This document shows, piece after piece, positions 26,424-34,548 of a stretch of 64,000 nt of DNA. The first letter of the stretch is position 1, and every line of letters begins with the position of its first letter. The notes beneath the pieces were generated by a model, which saw only the letters and a program-made list of their open reading frames with translations, ran no database searches and was not told the DNA's origin. Origin of the DNA: Gammaproteobacteria bacterium (GTDB taxonomy: Bacteria; Pseudomonadota; Gammaproteobacteria; Pseudomonadales; Azotimanducaceae); NCBI GenBank assembly GCA_009839505.1, contig VXPO01000096.1:1-64000 (forward strand), read 5' to 3'. A program made the translations under genes and the position numbers.

Positions 26424-28889
26424 ATGGCGCGTTTACCCCAGCGAGTATCCACTTTGAGTCCCTTGCCCGGCGCCGCCGGGATCCTGCTTGTCGTTTGCGC
26501 ACATCTCGCCTGGCCTGCCGCCCAGGCATCAGCAAACCGCCTCGTCTCGGAAGCCGAGTCCGGCGCGGAGGCCGATGAACTCGCTCTGACCGCCAACGGC
26601 CACGTCTTCGTGCAACGCCGGCCCGCGTCGGTGGACATGCGCATCGACGGTCGCCTCGACGAGGACGCCTGGCAGGATCTGCAGGTCCACGACGACTTCC
26701 GCCTGATCGATCCCGACACCCTCGAGCCCGGCACCTTGCCGACGGAAGTGGTCATCTTCTACACGGACCGCGGGCTTTATCTGGGTGCGCGGATGACGCA
26801 GGATCCTGACACGCTCGTCGAGTACTTGAGCGGCCGCGACCAGGGCTACCTGAACCGGGACTATTTCTCCTTCACCCTGGACACCTCCGGCGAGGGCCGT
26901 TACGGCTTCTGGTTCCAGCTCAATCTCGGCGACTCCAAGTCCGACGGCACCATTCGGCCGGAACGCCAGTACGACTTCAGTTGGGACGGTGCGTGGTGGG
27001 GCGCCACGGCGCGGACGGACGACGGTTGGAGCGCGGAGTTCTTCGTGCCGTGGTCCTTGGTGAGCATGCCGAGGGCGAACGGCACGCGTGTCATGGGCAT
27101 CTTCGCGCAGCGCAAGGTCGCCCATCTGGACGAAAGGCACGCCTGGCCACCGCTGCCGTGGACCAAGCCGAAGTTCATGACGGAGTTCCAGCAACTCGCG
27201 CTCAGGAAGGTGAACCCGCGTCAGCAGTACGGCGTCATCCCCTTCGTGTCGGCGGGCTACGACCGGTTCGGCGACGGGACCGAGCGGCGCAGCGGTGTCG
27301 ATCTGTTCTGGCGTCCGTCCTCCAACTTCCAGTTGACCAGCACTTTCAACCCCGACTTCGGCAACGTCGAAGCGGACGACGTGATCATCAACCTGACGAA
27401 CTACGAGACGTTCTTCCCGGAGAAGCGGCCGTTCTTCCAGGAAGGGCAGGAGATCTTCTCCACCAGCAACCGCATGTCCGGCGACGTCACGATCCTTCAC
27501 ACGCGCCGTATCGGGGGGCCCGCCGTTCGTCCGGCGGCACCCGACGGATTCACGCTTGCACCGGCTTCACTCGGTCGTCCAGCGGACCTGCTTGGTGCAG
27601 CGAAGGCCACCGGCCAGCACGGTTCGTTGCGCTACGGCTTCTTGGGCGTCATGGAGGACGACGCGCGTTTCGAAGCAGTTCGGGGCACGGAGTCGGTGAC
27701 CCTGCACGAGGATGGCCGCGACTTCGGCGCAGTGCGCCTTCTGTACGAGCACTCCAACGGCGGCTACCGTTCACTGGGCTTACTGTCCACGGCCGTCAGC
27801 CACCCGCAGCGGGAGGCCTACGTGAACGCGGTCGACGGCAAGTTCACGAGTTCGGACGGCCGTTTCCGGGCGAGCGGGCAGGTGATCGGATCGAACGTGT
27901 CCGGTGTTGGCGACGCTGGTCTTGGCGGACTACTCGACCTCGGCTACACGCCCCGCCAGGGTGTCACCCACTACGTGTCCGTGGACGCGTTCGACAGGGA
28001 CATCGAGCTCCACGACATGGGCTATCTACGCCGCAACGACTACCGGCGTGCGGCCTACAGTCTTTGGATCTCCAAGTCCGACCTGCCGCGATTCCGAGAA
28101 TCCCGGGGCAACTTGCGCATCTACCGGGGTTGGAATACGACCGGCGAGACCGTGTCCGCGAAGCTGTCGTACGAGCATCAGGTGACGCTGCCAAGCCTCA
28201 GGCAGTTGCGCCTCGAGGTGGAGTACGAACCCGAGCGCTACGACGACCGGGGAAGTTTCGGCAACGGTACGTTTCGCGTGGCGGATACGGCAAGCATAGA
28301 GGGCCGCTACTACTCCGATTCCTCGCAACGGTTCTCGTACTCCATTCGGCATAGAGTCGCCGGCGAAGACATCGGCTCCGGCCTCTACCAGCGAAGCCAG
28401 GCGAACATTCGTTGGCGGCCGACCGACCGCATGACCATGGGGCTCACGTTGCGATACGCGGACCGGGAGGCGTGGCTGCTGCATCGGGCGAACGGCGTGT
28501 TCGCGACCTTCGAGGCGAAGGACCTGACGCCCTTCGCGACCATGAGCTACTTCGTGAACGCACGCCAGCAGTTGCTTATGGCGTTCCAGTGGGTAGCGAT
28601 CAAGGCCGAGGCCAAACGCTTCTACAGGATGGCGGACGGACCGGACTTCCTGGTGCCAATAGCGAGAGAGCCGACGGCGCGGGACGATTTCTCGATTTCG
28701 CGCATGAGTCTGCAGCTCCGCTACCGCTGGGAAATCGCGCCGTTGTCGGATCTGTTCGTCGTCTACCGTAACAACGCGGCGTTGGCGGGTCGCGACGACC
28801 GAGGCTTCGGCGACCTCTTCTCCGACACCTTCGAGGAGACCACGGGCGAGAATCTGGCGATCAAGCTGCGCTATCGATTCGGCAGTTGA
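26424..28889 (+). CDS. Carbohydrate-binding family 9-like / DUF5916 outer-membrane protein
   Basis: An 821-residue secreted protein. After a hydrophobic leader (LPGAAGILLVVCAHLAWPAA) comes a CBM9-like beta-sandwich (MRIDGRLDEDAWQDLQVHDD; AEFFVPWSLVSM). A long beta-rich DUF5916 region follows, with the family hallmarks NPDFGNVEADD and FFPEKRPFFQEG. The C-terminal half alternates hydrophobic strands and ends LAIKLRYRFGS, consistent with a membrane barrel. DUF5916 proteins are common in marine bacteria and thought to act in surface polymer binding or uptake, but their role is not proven. Its stop overlaps the start of the GPP34 gene, implying co-translation. Confidence 0.85.
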   Translation: MARLPQRVSTLSPLPGAAGILLVVCAHLAWPAAQASANRLVSEAESGAEADELALTANGHVFVQRRPASVDMRIDGRLDEDAWQDLQVHDDFRLIDPDTLEPGTLPTEVVIFYTDRGLYLGARMTQDPDTLVEYLSGRDQGYLNRDYFSFTLDTSGEGRYGFWFQLNLGDSKSDGTIRPERQYDFSWDGAWWGATARTDDGWSAEFFVPWSLVSMPRANGTRVMGIFAQRKVAHLDERHAWPPLPWTKPKFMTEFQQLALRKVNPRQQYGVIPFVSAGYDRFGDGTERRSGVDLFWRPSSNFQLTSTFNPDFGNVEADDVIINLTNYETFFPEKRPFFQEGQEIFSTSNRMSGDVTILHTRRIGGPAVRPAAPDGFTLAPASLGRPADLLGAAKATGQHGSLRYGFLGVMEDDARFEAVRGTESVTLHEDGRDFGAVRLLYEHSNGGYRSLGLLSTAVSHPQREAYVNAVDGKFTSSDGRFRASGQVIGSNVSGVGDAGLGGLLDLGYTPRQGVTHYVSVDAFDRDIELHDMGYLRRNDYRRAAYSLWISKSDLPRFRESRGNLRIYRGWNTTGETVSAKLSYEHQVTLPSLRQLRLEVEYEPERYDDRGSFGNGTFRVADTASIEGRYYSDSSQRFSYSIRHRVAGEDIGSGLYQRSQANIRWRPTDRMTMGLTLRYADREAWLLHRANGVFATFEAKDLTPFATMSYFVNARQQLLMAFQWVAIKAEAKRFYRMADGPDFLVPIAREPTARDDFSISRMSLQLRYRWEIAPLSDLFVVYRNNAALAGRDDRGFGDLFSDTFEETTGENLAIKLRYRFGS

Positions 28890-29578
28890 TGAGCGAGCGA
28901 ACGGATCTGCACCTCCACGAGCAGTTGATGCTGCTCGCGCTACGCGACGAAAAAGGCACGCTGGAGTCGAAGGCGGCGATGTACAGCTTCGCGCTAGGCG
29001 GCGCGATCCTTGCCGAACTCAGCATCGCCGGTCGAATCCGGGTCGCCCCCGGCAAGAAACCGAACGTCGACCTCGTGGACAAGTCGCCCCTGGGCGAGCC
29101 CGTACTCGACGAGTGCCTGCAGAAGGTCGCGACCGCGAAACGCCGGGCAAAGGCGGTGACCTGGGTCCAGCGATTCGCCAGCATCAAACGCCTTCGCCAC
29201 CGGGTCGCGGAAGGGCTGTGCCGCAGGGGCATCCTCCGCGACTCCGAGGACAAGGTGCTGCTGTTCTTCACCCGCAAGCTGTATCCGACCATCGACCCAA
29301 GACCTGAACGCCGTCTCGTGGACCGGCTACGAGAGGTCGTATTCACCGACTCGCCGCCCGATCCGCAGACGGCCACCGTGGTGGCACTGGCCAACGCCGC
29401 GGGACTGCTCGCGGTTCATTTTGATCGCAAGGACCTGAGGAGACGCAAACGTCACCTCAAGGACATCATGGAGAACACGCCGGCTGGCACGGCCGCCGAG
29501 CAAGCAGTCCGCGCGGCGGAACAGGCCGCGGTCGCCGCGATCGTCGCCGCCAGCACCGCCGGCGCGACGGCCGGCTAG
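28889..29578 (+). CDS. GPP34 family (Golgi phosphoprotein 3-like) protein
   Basis: A 229-residue protein of the GPP34 fold. The N-terminal signature LHLHEQLMLLALRDEKGTLE and the segment FALGGAILAELSIAGRI are typical. Further family blocks are KVLLFFTRKLYPTIDP and ALANAAGLLAVHFDRKDLR. The last about 35 residues are Ala-rich. In eukaryotes the family binds phosphatidylinositol 4-phosphate on Golgi membranes; bacterial members are of unknown function. The ATG at 28889 overlaps the previous stop. The translational coupling to an outer-membrane DUF5916 protein hints at an envelope-related role. Confidence 0.88.
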   Translation: MSERTDLHLHEQLMLLALRDEKGTLESKAAMYSFALGGAILAELSIAGRIRVAPGKKPNVDLVDKSPLGEPVLDECLQKVATAKRRAKAVTWVQRFASIKRLRHRVAEGLCRRGILRDSEDKVLLFFTRKLYPTIDPRPERRLVDRLREVVFTDSPPDPQTATVVALANAAGLLAVHFDRKDLRRRKRHLKDIMENTPAGTAAEQAVRAAEQAAVAAIVAASTAGATAG

Positions 29579-29597
29579 CGGCCCGCACGCGCCGTAG

Positions 29598-29676
29598 GGG
29601 CGACCCTTGTGGTCGCCCGTGTTGGCCAACCGACGCCGTGCGGTGACTGGCACGGGCGACCACACGGGTCGCCCGT
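29598..29676. repeat. Nested palindromes between convergent genes
   Basis: GGGCGACC/GGTCGCCC (29598-29618), the self-complementary GTTGGCCAAC (29621-29630) and ACGGGCGACC/GGTCGCCCGT (29652-29676) can form local stems. Alternatively GTGGTCGCCCGTG (29609-29621) pairs with CACGGGCGACCAC (29651-29663) in one larger stem. The GGGCGACC..GGTCGCCC theme is a widespread intergenic repeat type in GC-rich bacteria. Likely a shared 3-prime structure for the GPP34 and threonine deaminase genes. Confidence 0.6.
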
Positions 29677-29702
29677 CGCGAGAACTGTTCAGAGCTTCCC
29701 TA

Positions 29703-31220
29703 CTAGCGCAGGAACAACTCCACTGCTGGATTTCCCGTCTCCTCCCAGTACCGGTAGCCGATCCGGTCCAAGTAGGTCGACAGGCGCGCCCGATCCTGAG
29801 GTCGGGCCTCGAAACCGGCGAGCACCCGGCCCCAGGCGGCTCCGTGGTTGCGGTAGTGGAACAGGGTGATGTTCCAGCGGCTGCCAAGACCGTTCAGGAA
29901 CCGCAATAGGGCACCGGGTCGTTCCGGGAACTCGAAGCGGTAGAGCAACTCGTTCTTGTTGCCCACGCCACGGCCGCCGACCATGTGGCGGACGTGCAGT
30001 TTCGCCGCCTCGTTGTCGGTCAGGTCCGTCACCCGGTAGCCGTCGCCCCGAAGGCTCTGCGCCACGCTGCTGCGGGTTTCGTCGGTGGTGATCTGCAGCC
30101 CGACGTACACGTGGGCTTCGTCGTCGCCCGCATACCGGTAGTTGAACTCGGTGACCGAGCGTTGGCCGAGGGTGCGGCAGAAACGGCGGAAACTGCCGCG
30201 GGTCTCCTCGATGGTGACCCCGAAGATCGCTTCGCGGTGTTCGCCGAGTTCCGCGCGCTCCGAGATGTGCCGCAAGCGGTCGAAGTTGACGTTCGCGCCG
30301 CTGACCACGGCGACGTACCGCTGGTCGTGCAGACGTGCGTGTCGCTCGGCGTATTTCTTGAGTCCGGCGACGGCGAGCGCGCCGGCGGGCTCCGCGATCG
30401 ACCGGGTATCGTCGAAGACGTCCTTAACGGCGGCGCAGATCTCGTCGATGGATGCGGTCACCACTTCGTCCACGTGGTCCTTGGCGATCCGGAACGGCGC
30501 GCGTCCGATCTGGGCGACGGAAACGCCGTCCGCGAACACGTCCAGCGTGTCGAGGGGAAGGCGCACGCGACGACCGGCCTCCAGGGCGGCCGCGAGGCAC
30601 GCGGAGCCTTCCGCTTCGACCCCCACCATTCGCGTCTCCGGCCGCAGGTACTTGACGTAGGCCGCGATGCCCGCGATGAGTCCGCCGCCACCGACCGGTA
30701 CAAAGATGGCGTCCGGTCCCGGGTGCTGGTTCATGATCTCCATGCCCACGGTGCCCTGACCGGCGATGACGTCCGCGTCGTCGTACGGGTGGACTAGAAC
30801 GTAGCCGCGGCTCTTCGACAGTTTGACGGCGTGATCGGCGGCCTGCTGATAGGTGTCGCCCGCGAACACGATATGGGCGCCGAGGTTGCGCACCGCGTCG
30901 ACCTTGATGCTCGGCGTATTGCGCCCCATCACGATGTGCGCCCTGATCCCCAGTCTCTGCGCGGCGAGCGCCACTCCCTGCGCGTGGTTGCCGGCGGAGG
31001 CGGCGACCACGCCGCGATCACGATCCTTCCCGGCGAGGCGCGCCATCTTGTTGTAGGCGCCGCGCACCTTGAAGGAGAAGACCGGCTGCAGGTCCTCCCG
31101 CTTCAGGGCCACGCGGTGACCCAAGCGGGCCGAGATGTTCGGCGCATCCTGCAGCGGCGTCTCCAAGGCGATGTCGTAGACACGCGAGGCGAGGATCTTC
31201 TTGACGACGGATTCGAGCAT
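29703..31220 (-). CDS. ilvA: Threonine ammonia-lyase, biosynthetic
   Basis: A 505-residue PLP enzyme that deaminates threonine to 2-oxobutyrate, the first step to isoleucine. The PLP Lys is in PVFSFKVRGAYNKM (K51), the Gly-rich phosphate loop is VPVGGGGLIAGIA and AASAGNHAQGVA is the substrate loop. The C-terminal 170 residues hold the two ACT-like domains that give isoleucine feedback control (TIEETRGSFRRFC; YRFEFPERPGALLRFLNGL). The length matches E. coli IlvA (514). A VOC gene lies 14 bases upstream on the same strand and may be co-transcribed. Confidence 0.95.
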   Translation of the reverse strand: MLESVVKKILASRVYDIALETPLQDAPNISARLGHRVALKREDLQPVFSFKVRGAYNKMARLAGKDRDRGVVAASAGNHAQGVALAAQRLGIRAHIVMGRNTPSIKVDAVRNLGAHIVFAGDTYQQAADHAVKLSKSRGYVLVHPYDDADVIAGQGTVGMEIMNQHPGPDAIFVPVGGGGLIAGIAAYVKYLRPETRMVGVEAEGSACLAAALEAGRRVRLPLDTLDVFADGVSVAQIGRAPFRIAKDHVDEVVTASIDEICAAVKDVFDDTRSIAEPAGALAVAGLKKYAERHARLHDQRYVAVVSGANVNFDRLRHISERAELGEHREAIFGVTIEETRGSFRRFCRTLGQRSVTEFNYRYAGDDEAHVYVGLQITTDETRSSVAQSLRGDGYRVTDLTDNEAAKLHVRHMVGGRGVGNKNELLYRFEFPERPGALLRFLNGLGSRWNITLFHYRNHGAAWGRVLAGFEARPQDRARLSTYLDRIGYRYWEETGNPAVELFLR

Positions 31221-31234
31221 GTCGAGAGGTCGGA

Positions 31235-31630
31235 CTAGGTCGTGCCCGGCACGGTGGAGGCCTCGATCTTGTGGCCGTCCAGGTCGTAGACGAAACAGCC
31301 GTAGTAGTCGCCGTATTCGGGGCGCGGCCCGGGAGCGCCGTCGTCCGTGGCACCGGCGGCCAGTGCGGCTTCATGGAACGCATGCACCGCCTCCCGTGTT
31401 GGCGCGATGAAGCTGAAGTGAATGCCGTTGCCGGGATTGGCACGTCCGCCGTCAAGGGGTCGCTGCACCCAGAACTCCGGAAAGAACTTGCCGTAGGCGA
31501 CCGACACCCCCGGCACCTCGTGCTGGCGTTTGGCGTCCACGGTGGCGAGCACCGCGTCGTAGAAGGCGAGGGCGCGCTCTAAGTCGTTCACGCCAATGGA
31601 TACGTGACTCAGGATGCTCGGTATGTCCAT
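31235..31630 (-). CDS. VOC (vicinal oxygen chelate / glyoxalase-like) family protein
   Basis: A 131-residue single-module VOC protein with the paired beta-alpha-beta-beta-beta pattern. The first half is ILSHVSIGVNDLERALAFYD and the second HFSFIAPTREAVHAFHEAAL with YYGCFVYDLDGHKIEA. Candidate metal ligands are the His in SHVSIGV, the His in IHFSF and the Glu in KIEAS. Members include glyoxalases, extradiol enzymes and bleomycin-type resistance proteins, and the substrate cannot be assigned. The ATG at 31630 gives the standard family N-terminus. Confidence 0.85.
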   Translation of the reverse strand: MDIPSILSHVSIGVNDLERALAFYDAVLATVDAKRQHEVPGVSVAYGKFFPEFWVQRPLDGGRANPGNGIHFSFIAPTREAVHAFHEAALAAGATDDGAPGPRPEYGDYYGCFVYDLDGHKIEASTVPGTT

Positions 31631-31718
31631 CGTCTTGGCTTGTCCCAGGCCGGCCAATCGAGCCGCGCAGTATGGGGCATAATGGCTGTTCGTACATCGA
31701 CCAACGGGAAGGAAGACC

Positions 31719-32642
31719 ATGACACCGTTCTTGCGATCCGCGGCCCCCCTCTTCGGGGCGCTCGCGCTCCTCACCCTCGCGGCCTGCGTCATGCAACCCG
31801 CTGAGCCACCGCCGCCACCGGAGCCCGAGCCGGGGCCGCCGACCATGGACATCTGGACCGCGGCCGCCGAAGGCAACATCGCCGAACTCAAGGCCAACCA
31901 GCATGCCGGCACGGACTTGGACCGTCAGAACCCCGAACTGCAGATCACGCCCCTGACGCTGGCGATCGTCTCGAGCCAGTTGGAAGCCGCGCGATGGCTG
32001 CTCGACAATGGCGCGAACGTCAATGGCCTGAACGGCGACGGCAGCACCGCGCTCAACGCGGCCGCGTTCCTCGGTCAGGCGGAAGGCGCAAAGCTCCTGA
32101 TCGATGCCGGCGTGGACACGTCCATCCGCAGCTACGAAGGAGCGGGGGCGGAGGACCTCGCCCGACTCGACTGGCAGACCACCGAATACATCGCCAGCAT
32201 GCTGCAACTGCCCGTGGACCGGGCGACCGTCGAAGCCGGGCGCGCCGAGATCATCGCCATGATCACCGGATCGCCTTCCGCCAGTGCTTCCGGTGGCGGT
32301 TGGGAGGTGCTTGCGGCCGCCATCATCAACGGCGATGACGCCGGGGCGAAGGCCGCCTTAGGGGCGGGTGCGAACCCGGACGCGCCGGACCCGAACACCG
32401 GTGGCACGCCGTTGATCCTCGCCGCCTTCATGGGCGAGATCGAAATCGCCAAGATGCTGCTCGCGGCCGGCGCGAACATCAACGCAACGAACAACGACGG
32501 CGCCAACGCACTCACGGTGGCGGAACTGGATTGGGAAACCACCGAATACATCGCATCCCTCTTCCAGCTCCCGCTGACCGACCCGGAAGGCATGAAGAAG
32601 GGCAAGGCCGCCATCGCCAAGATGCTGCGCGCCAAGATGTAA
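31719..32642 (+). CDS. Ankyrin-repeat lipoprotein with duplicated module
   Basis: A 307-residue protein with lipobox LAAC (Cys23), then a Pro/Glu-rich linker. It carries two groups of ankyrin repeats: ARWLLDNGANVNGLNGDG and NAAAFLGQAEGAKLLIDAG, then PLILAAFMGEIEIAKMLLAA. The two halves are an internal duplication, since LDWQTTEYIASMLQLP near residue 150 reappears as LDWETTEYIASLFQLP near residue 275. It probably scaffolds protein contacts at the outer membrane. A GGAAGGA site precedes the ATG. A tandem repeat tract follows the stop. Confidence 0.88.
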   Translation: MTPFLRSAAPLFGALALLTLAACVMQPAEPPPPPEPEPGPPTMDIWTAAAEGNIAELKANQHAGTDLDRQNPELQITPLTLAIVSSQLEAARWLLDNGANVNGLNGDGSTALNAAAFLGQAEGAKLLIDAGVDTSIRSYEGAGAEDLARLDWQTTEYIASMLQLPVDRATVEAGRAEIIAMITGSPSASASGGGWEVLAAAIINGDDAGAKAALGAGANPDAPDPNTGGTPLILAAFMGEIEIAKMLLAAGANINATNNDGANALTVAELDWETTEYIASLFQLPLTDPEGMKKGKAAIAKMLRAKM

Positions 32643-32657
32643 AAGCGACCCCTTCGC

Positions 32658-32790
32658 AGGAAGGGGACATCCACCCTTGAGGGAAAACGCAGGAAGGGGA
32701 CATCCACCCTTGAGGGAAAAGGGGACACCCACCCTTGAGGGAAAAGGGGACACCCACCCTTGAACAACCTGAACAAAAGGTGGATGTCCC
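32658..32790. repeat. Tandem GGGGACAYCCACCCTTGA repeats closed by an inverted copy
   Basis: Four imperfect copies of GGGGACAYCCACCCTTGA lie about 25-34 bases apart from 32663. The tract ends with GGTGGATGTCCC (32779-32790), the exact complement of the first copy's GGGACATCCACC. The same arms form the hairpin at 17368-17401. It lies between the ankyrin gene and the MaoC gene. Confidence 0.75.
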
Positions 32791-32796
32791 TGACAC

Positions 32797-32816
32797 CGGT
32801 TGGGTTGACCCAACCG
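32797..32816. repeat. Short palindrome upstream of the MaoC gene
   Basis: CGGTTGGGT and ACCCAACCG are 9-bp complementary arms separated by TG. It lies 53 bases before the MaoC start and could be an operator or a terminator for the ankyrin gene. Confidence 0.4.
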
Positions 32817-32868
32817 CCGTCAAGAAGGCTGGCGGCGGAAGGTTCACTTGGAAGAAGCAGGAGGGGAT

Positions 32869-33339
32869 TTGTCTGACGCACTGCAAAATGCATACGAGAC
32901 GTTGACCGCACGGATCGGGGAGTCCGGTACGCCGAGCGACTGGTTCGAGGTCACCCAGGAGCGGATCAACGACTTCGCCGACGTGACCATGGACCACCAG
33001 TGGATCCACGTCGACGGGCAACGGGCCTCGGCCGGACCGTTCGGAACGACCATCGCCCACGGTCACTTGACGCTGTCGCTGATGGGGCACCTGCCGCGGA
33101 CGGCCGCCGAGAACGCGCCCCGCCTCGAAGGTCAGAAGATGGGCATCAACTATGGCTTCGACCGGGTGCGGTTTCCCTCACCGGTGCCTGTGGGTGCCCG
33201 CATCCGCACCACCAGCACGTTGAGGCGCGTCGAGATCAAGGGCGGCATGATCGAGACCATGAACGAGGTCGTCATGGAGGCGGAGGGACAGGACAAACCC
33301 TGCTGCGTCGCCGAGAGCCTCACGCGGTTGGTTTTCTAG
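32869..33339 (+). CDS. MaoC family dehydratase
   Basis: A 156-residue hot-dog-fold protein that hydrates or dehydrates enoyl-CoA-type substrates. The catalytic block is FADVTMDHQWIHVDGQRASA with the downstream GTTIAHGHLTLSLM; the Asp/His pair typical of R-specific enoyl-CoA hydratases is present. The start is ambiguous. A TTG at 32869 right after AGGAGGGG is preferred, and an upstream in-frame TTG at 32848 is possible. One base separates its stop from the dioxygenase gene, so they form an operon. Confidence 0.87.
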   Translation: MSDALQNAYETLTARIGESGTPSDWFEVTQERINDFADVTMDHQWIHVDGQRASAGPFGTTIAHGHLTLSLMGHLPRTAAENAPRLEGQKMGINYGFDRVRFPSPVPVGARIRTTSTLRRVEIKGGMIETMNEVVMEAEGQDKPCCVAESLTRLVF

Positions 33340-33340
33340 C

Positions 33341-34441
33341 ATGCGCCACGTGGAGGCCATGACCCTCCAGCAGAAGCGGGACTTCTTCCGCGACGGCTAC
33401 GTGATCCTGAAGAATGTCGTGCCGCAGGCCATGGTCGACGCGGCCCACGCGCGCATCGAGTCCCGCCGCGAGGGTGAGAACCTCGCCAAGGCGCAAGAGA
33501 TGACCGACCTGGTAAACGCGACCGCGGTGACGCCGATCCTCAACGACGCCATGGGACGGTTCGACCCGCCGATCGCCTCCCAAGTGGCCGTCATCCCCAA
33601 GAGCAAACCAGGAGACCGCTTCAACAACGTGGGGTACGTGGACAGGGACATGCCCTACTACGGCGCCCAGACCCACGTCGACGGCAGCATCACCATGCCT
33701 GCGCCGCAGGAGGTCCAGCAAGGCCCGCCGGAGGAGATCTACAAGCGCTACTTCGCCACCGGCCCCAAGGGCGACCTCGGTCGCAGTCCGGATGTCATCG
33801 GCATCAACATGGTGCCCCTGTTCGAAGACCCGGGCATGACCCTCGGCCTCGGCAGTTTCACGGCCTTCGTCATCGTCTGTCTCAACGATCAGACCGTCGA
33901 GGGTTGCGGTCAGACGGCGCTGTTGAAGGGCGCCCATCACTCGGTGGAACGCTTCTTCCGCTGGCAGTACGAAACCAACGGCCACCTCGGCCCCGAAGGA
34001 CCCGGCTGGCCGAGACTCAACCACGACGCGCCGAACCGCTGCGGTCTGGTCTACATCCCGCCCGCCGTGGCGGAGGAGTTCGTCGACGAGACCTCCGAAT
34101 CAACGCCCGACGGCAGGCGCTGGCCGAGACCCACCCAGGTGCTCATGGAACCCGGGGACGTGTGCATCACGATCTACCAGATTCCCCACTCGGGAACCCG
34201 CAACGAAAACGGCACCGAGTCGCGCAAGAACATCATCTTCCGCATCCGCAACAAGAGCCGCCAGCCGGACAAACTGGTCAACGGCATCACCGACCACCCG
34301 GACCGCGGACAGTACGGCGAGTGGCTCGACTACGAAGACGGCAACGATCCCTGGGAGCGGTCGAAGTACGCCATGTGCCACATGTGGCATGAGTGGGAGG
34401 GGATGGGATCGGTGGTCGTCGAAGCCCAGTCTTCGCGTTGA
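33341..34441 (+). CDS. Phytanoyl-CoA dioxygenase (PhyH) family protein
   Basis: A 366-residue Fe(II)/2-oxoglutarate-dependent oxygenase candidate. The N-terminal FFRDGYVILKNVVPQAMVDA is the usual PhyH opening. The iron-binding H-x-D is in AQTHVDGS, and the distal His and 2-oxoglutarate-binding Arg are in IPHSGTRNENGTESRKNIIF. PhyH-type enzymes hydroxylate varied substrates (acyl-CoAs, ectoine, natural products). Coupling with MaoC hints at acyl-CoA chemistry but does not prove it. ATG at 33341, or an internal ATG at 33359. Confidence 0.83.
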   Translation: MRHVEAMTLQQKRDFFRDGYVILKNVVPQAMVDAAHARIESRREGENLAKAQEMTDLVNATAVTPILNDAMGRFDPPIASQVAVIPKSKPGDRFNNVGYVDRDMPYYGAQTHVDGSITMPAPQEVQQGPPEEIYKRYFATGPKGDLGRSPDVIGINMVPLFEDPGMTLGLGSFTAFVIVCLNDQTVEGCGQTALLKGAHHSVERFFRWQYETNGHLGPEGPGWPRLNHDAPNRCGLVYIPPAVAEEFVDETSESTPDGRRWPRPTQVLMEPGDVCITIYQIPHSGTRNENGTESRKNIIFRIRNKSRQPDKLVNGITDHPDRGQYGEWLDYEDGNDPWERSKYAMCHMWHEWEGMGSVVVEAQSSR

Positions 34442-34467
34442 CTACTGCGCCGGTGCCATCGAATTTG

Positions 34468-34548
34468 GCGGCACATCCCTGTGCCGCGCTAGGGAAGCTC
34501 TTAATCAGAGCTTCCCTAGTGCCCGGACGCATGGTTCTGGTCAGAACC
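34468..34548. terminator. Three hairpins between convergent genes
   Basis: The stems are GCGGCACA/TGTGCCGC (34468-34487), CTAGGGAAGCTCT/AGAGCTTCCCTAG (34489-34519, perfect 13-bp arms with loop TAATC) and GGTTCTG/CAGAACC (34533-34548). They fill the gap between the dioxygenase gene and the giant autotransporter-like gene. The AGAGCTTCCCTA arm also occurs at 29691-29702, so the middle hairpin may be a dispersed repeat that serves as a terminator. Confidence 0.55.

Noticed and set aside
32658-32790. Tandem repeats considered as a CRISPR array
   Set aside because: Repeats are only partly conserved, the intervals are short and themselves similar, and no cas genes are near.
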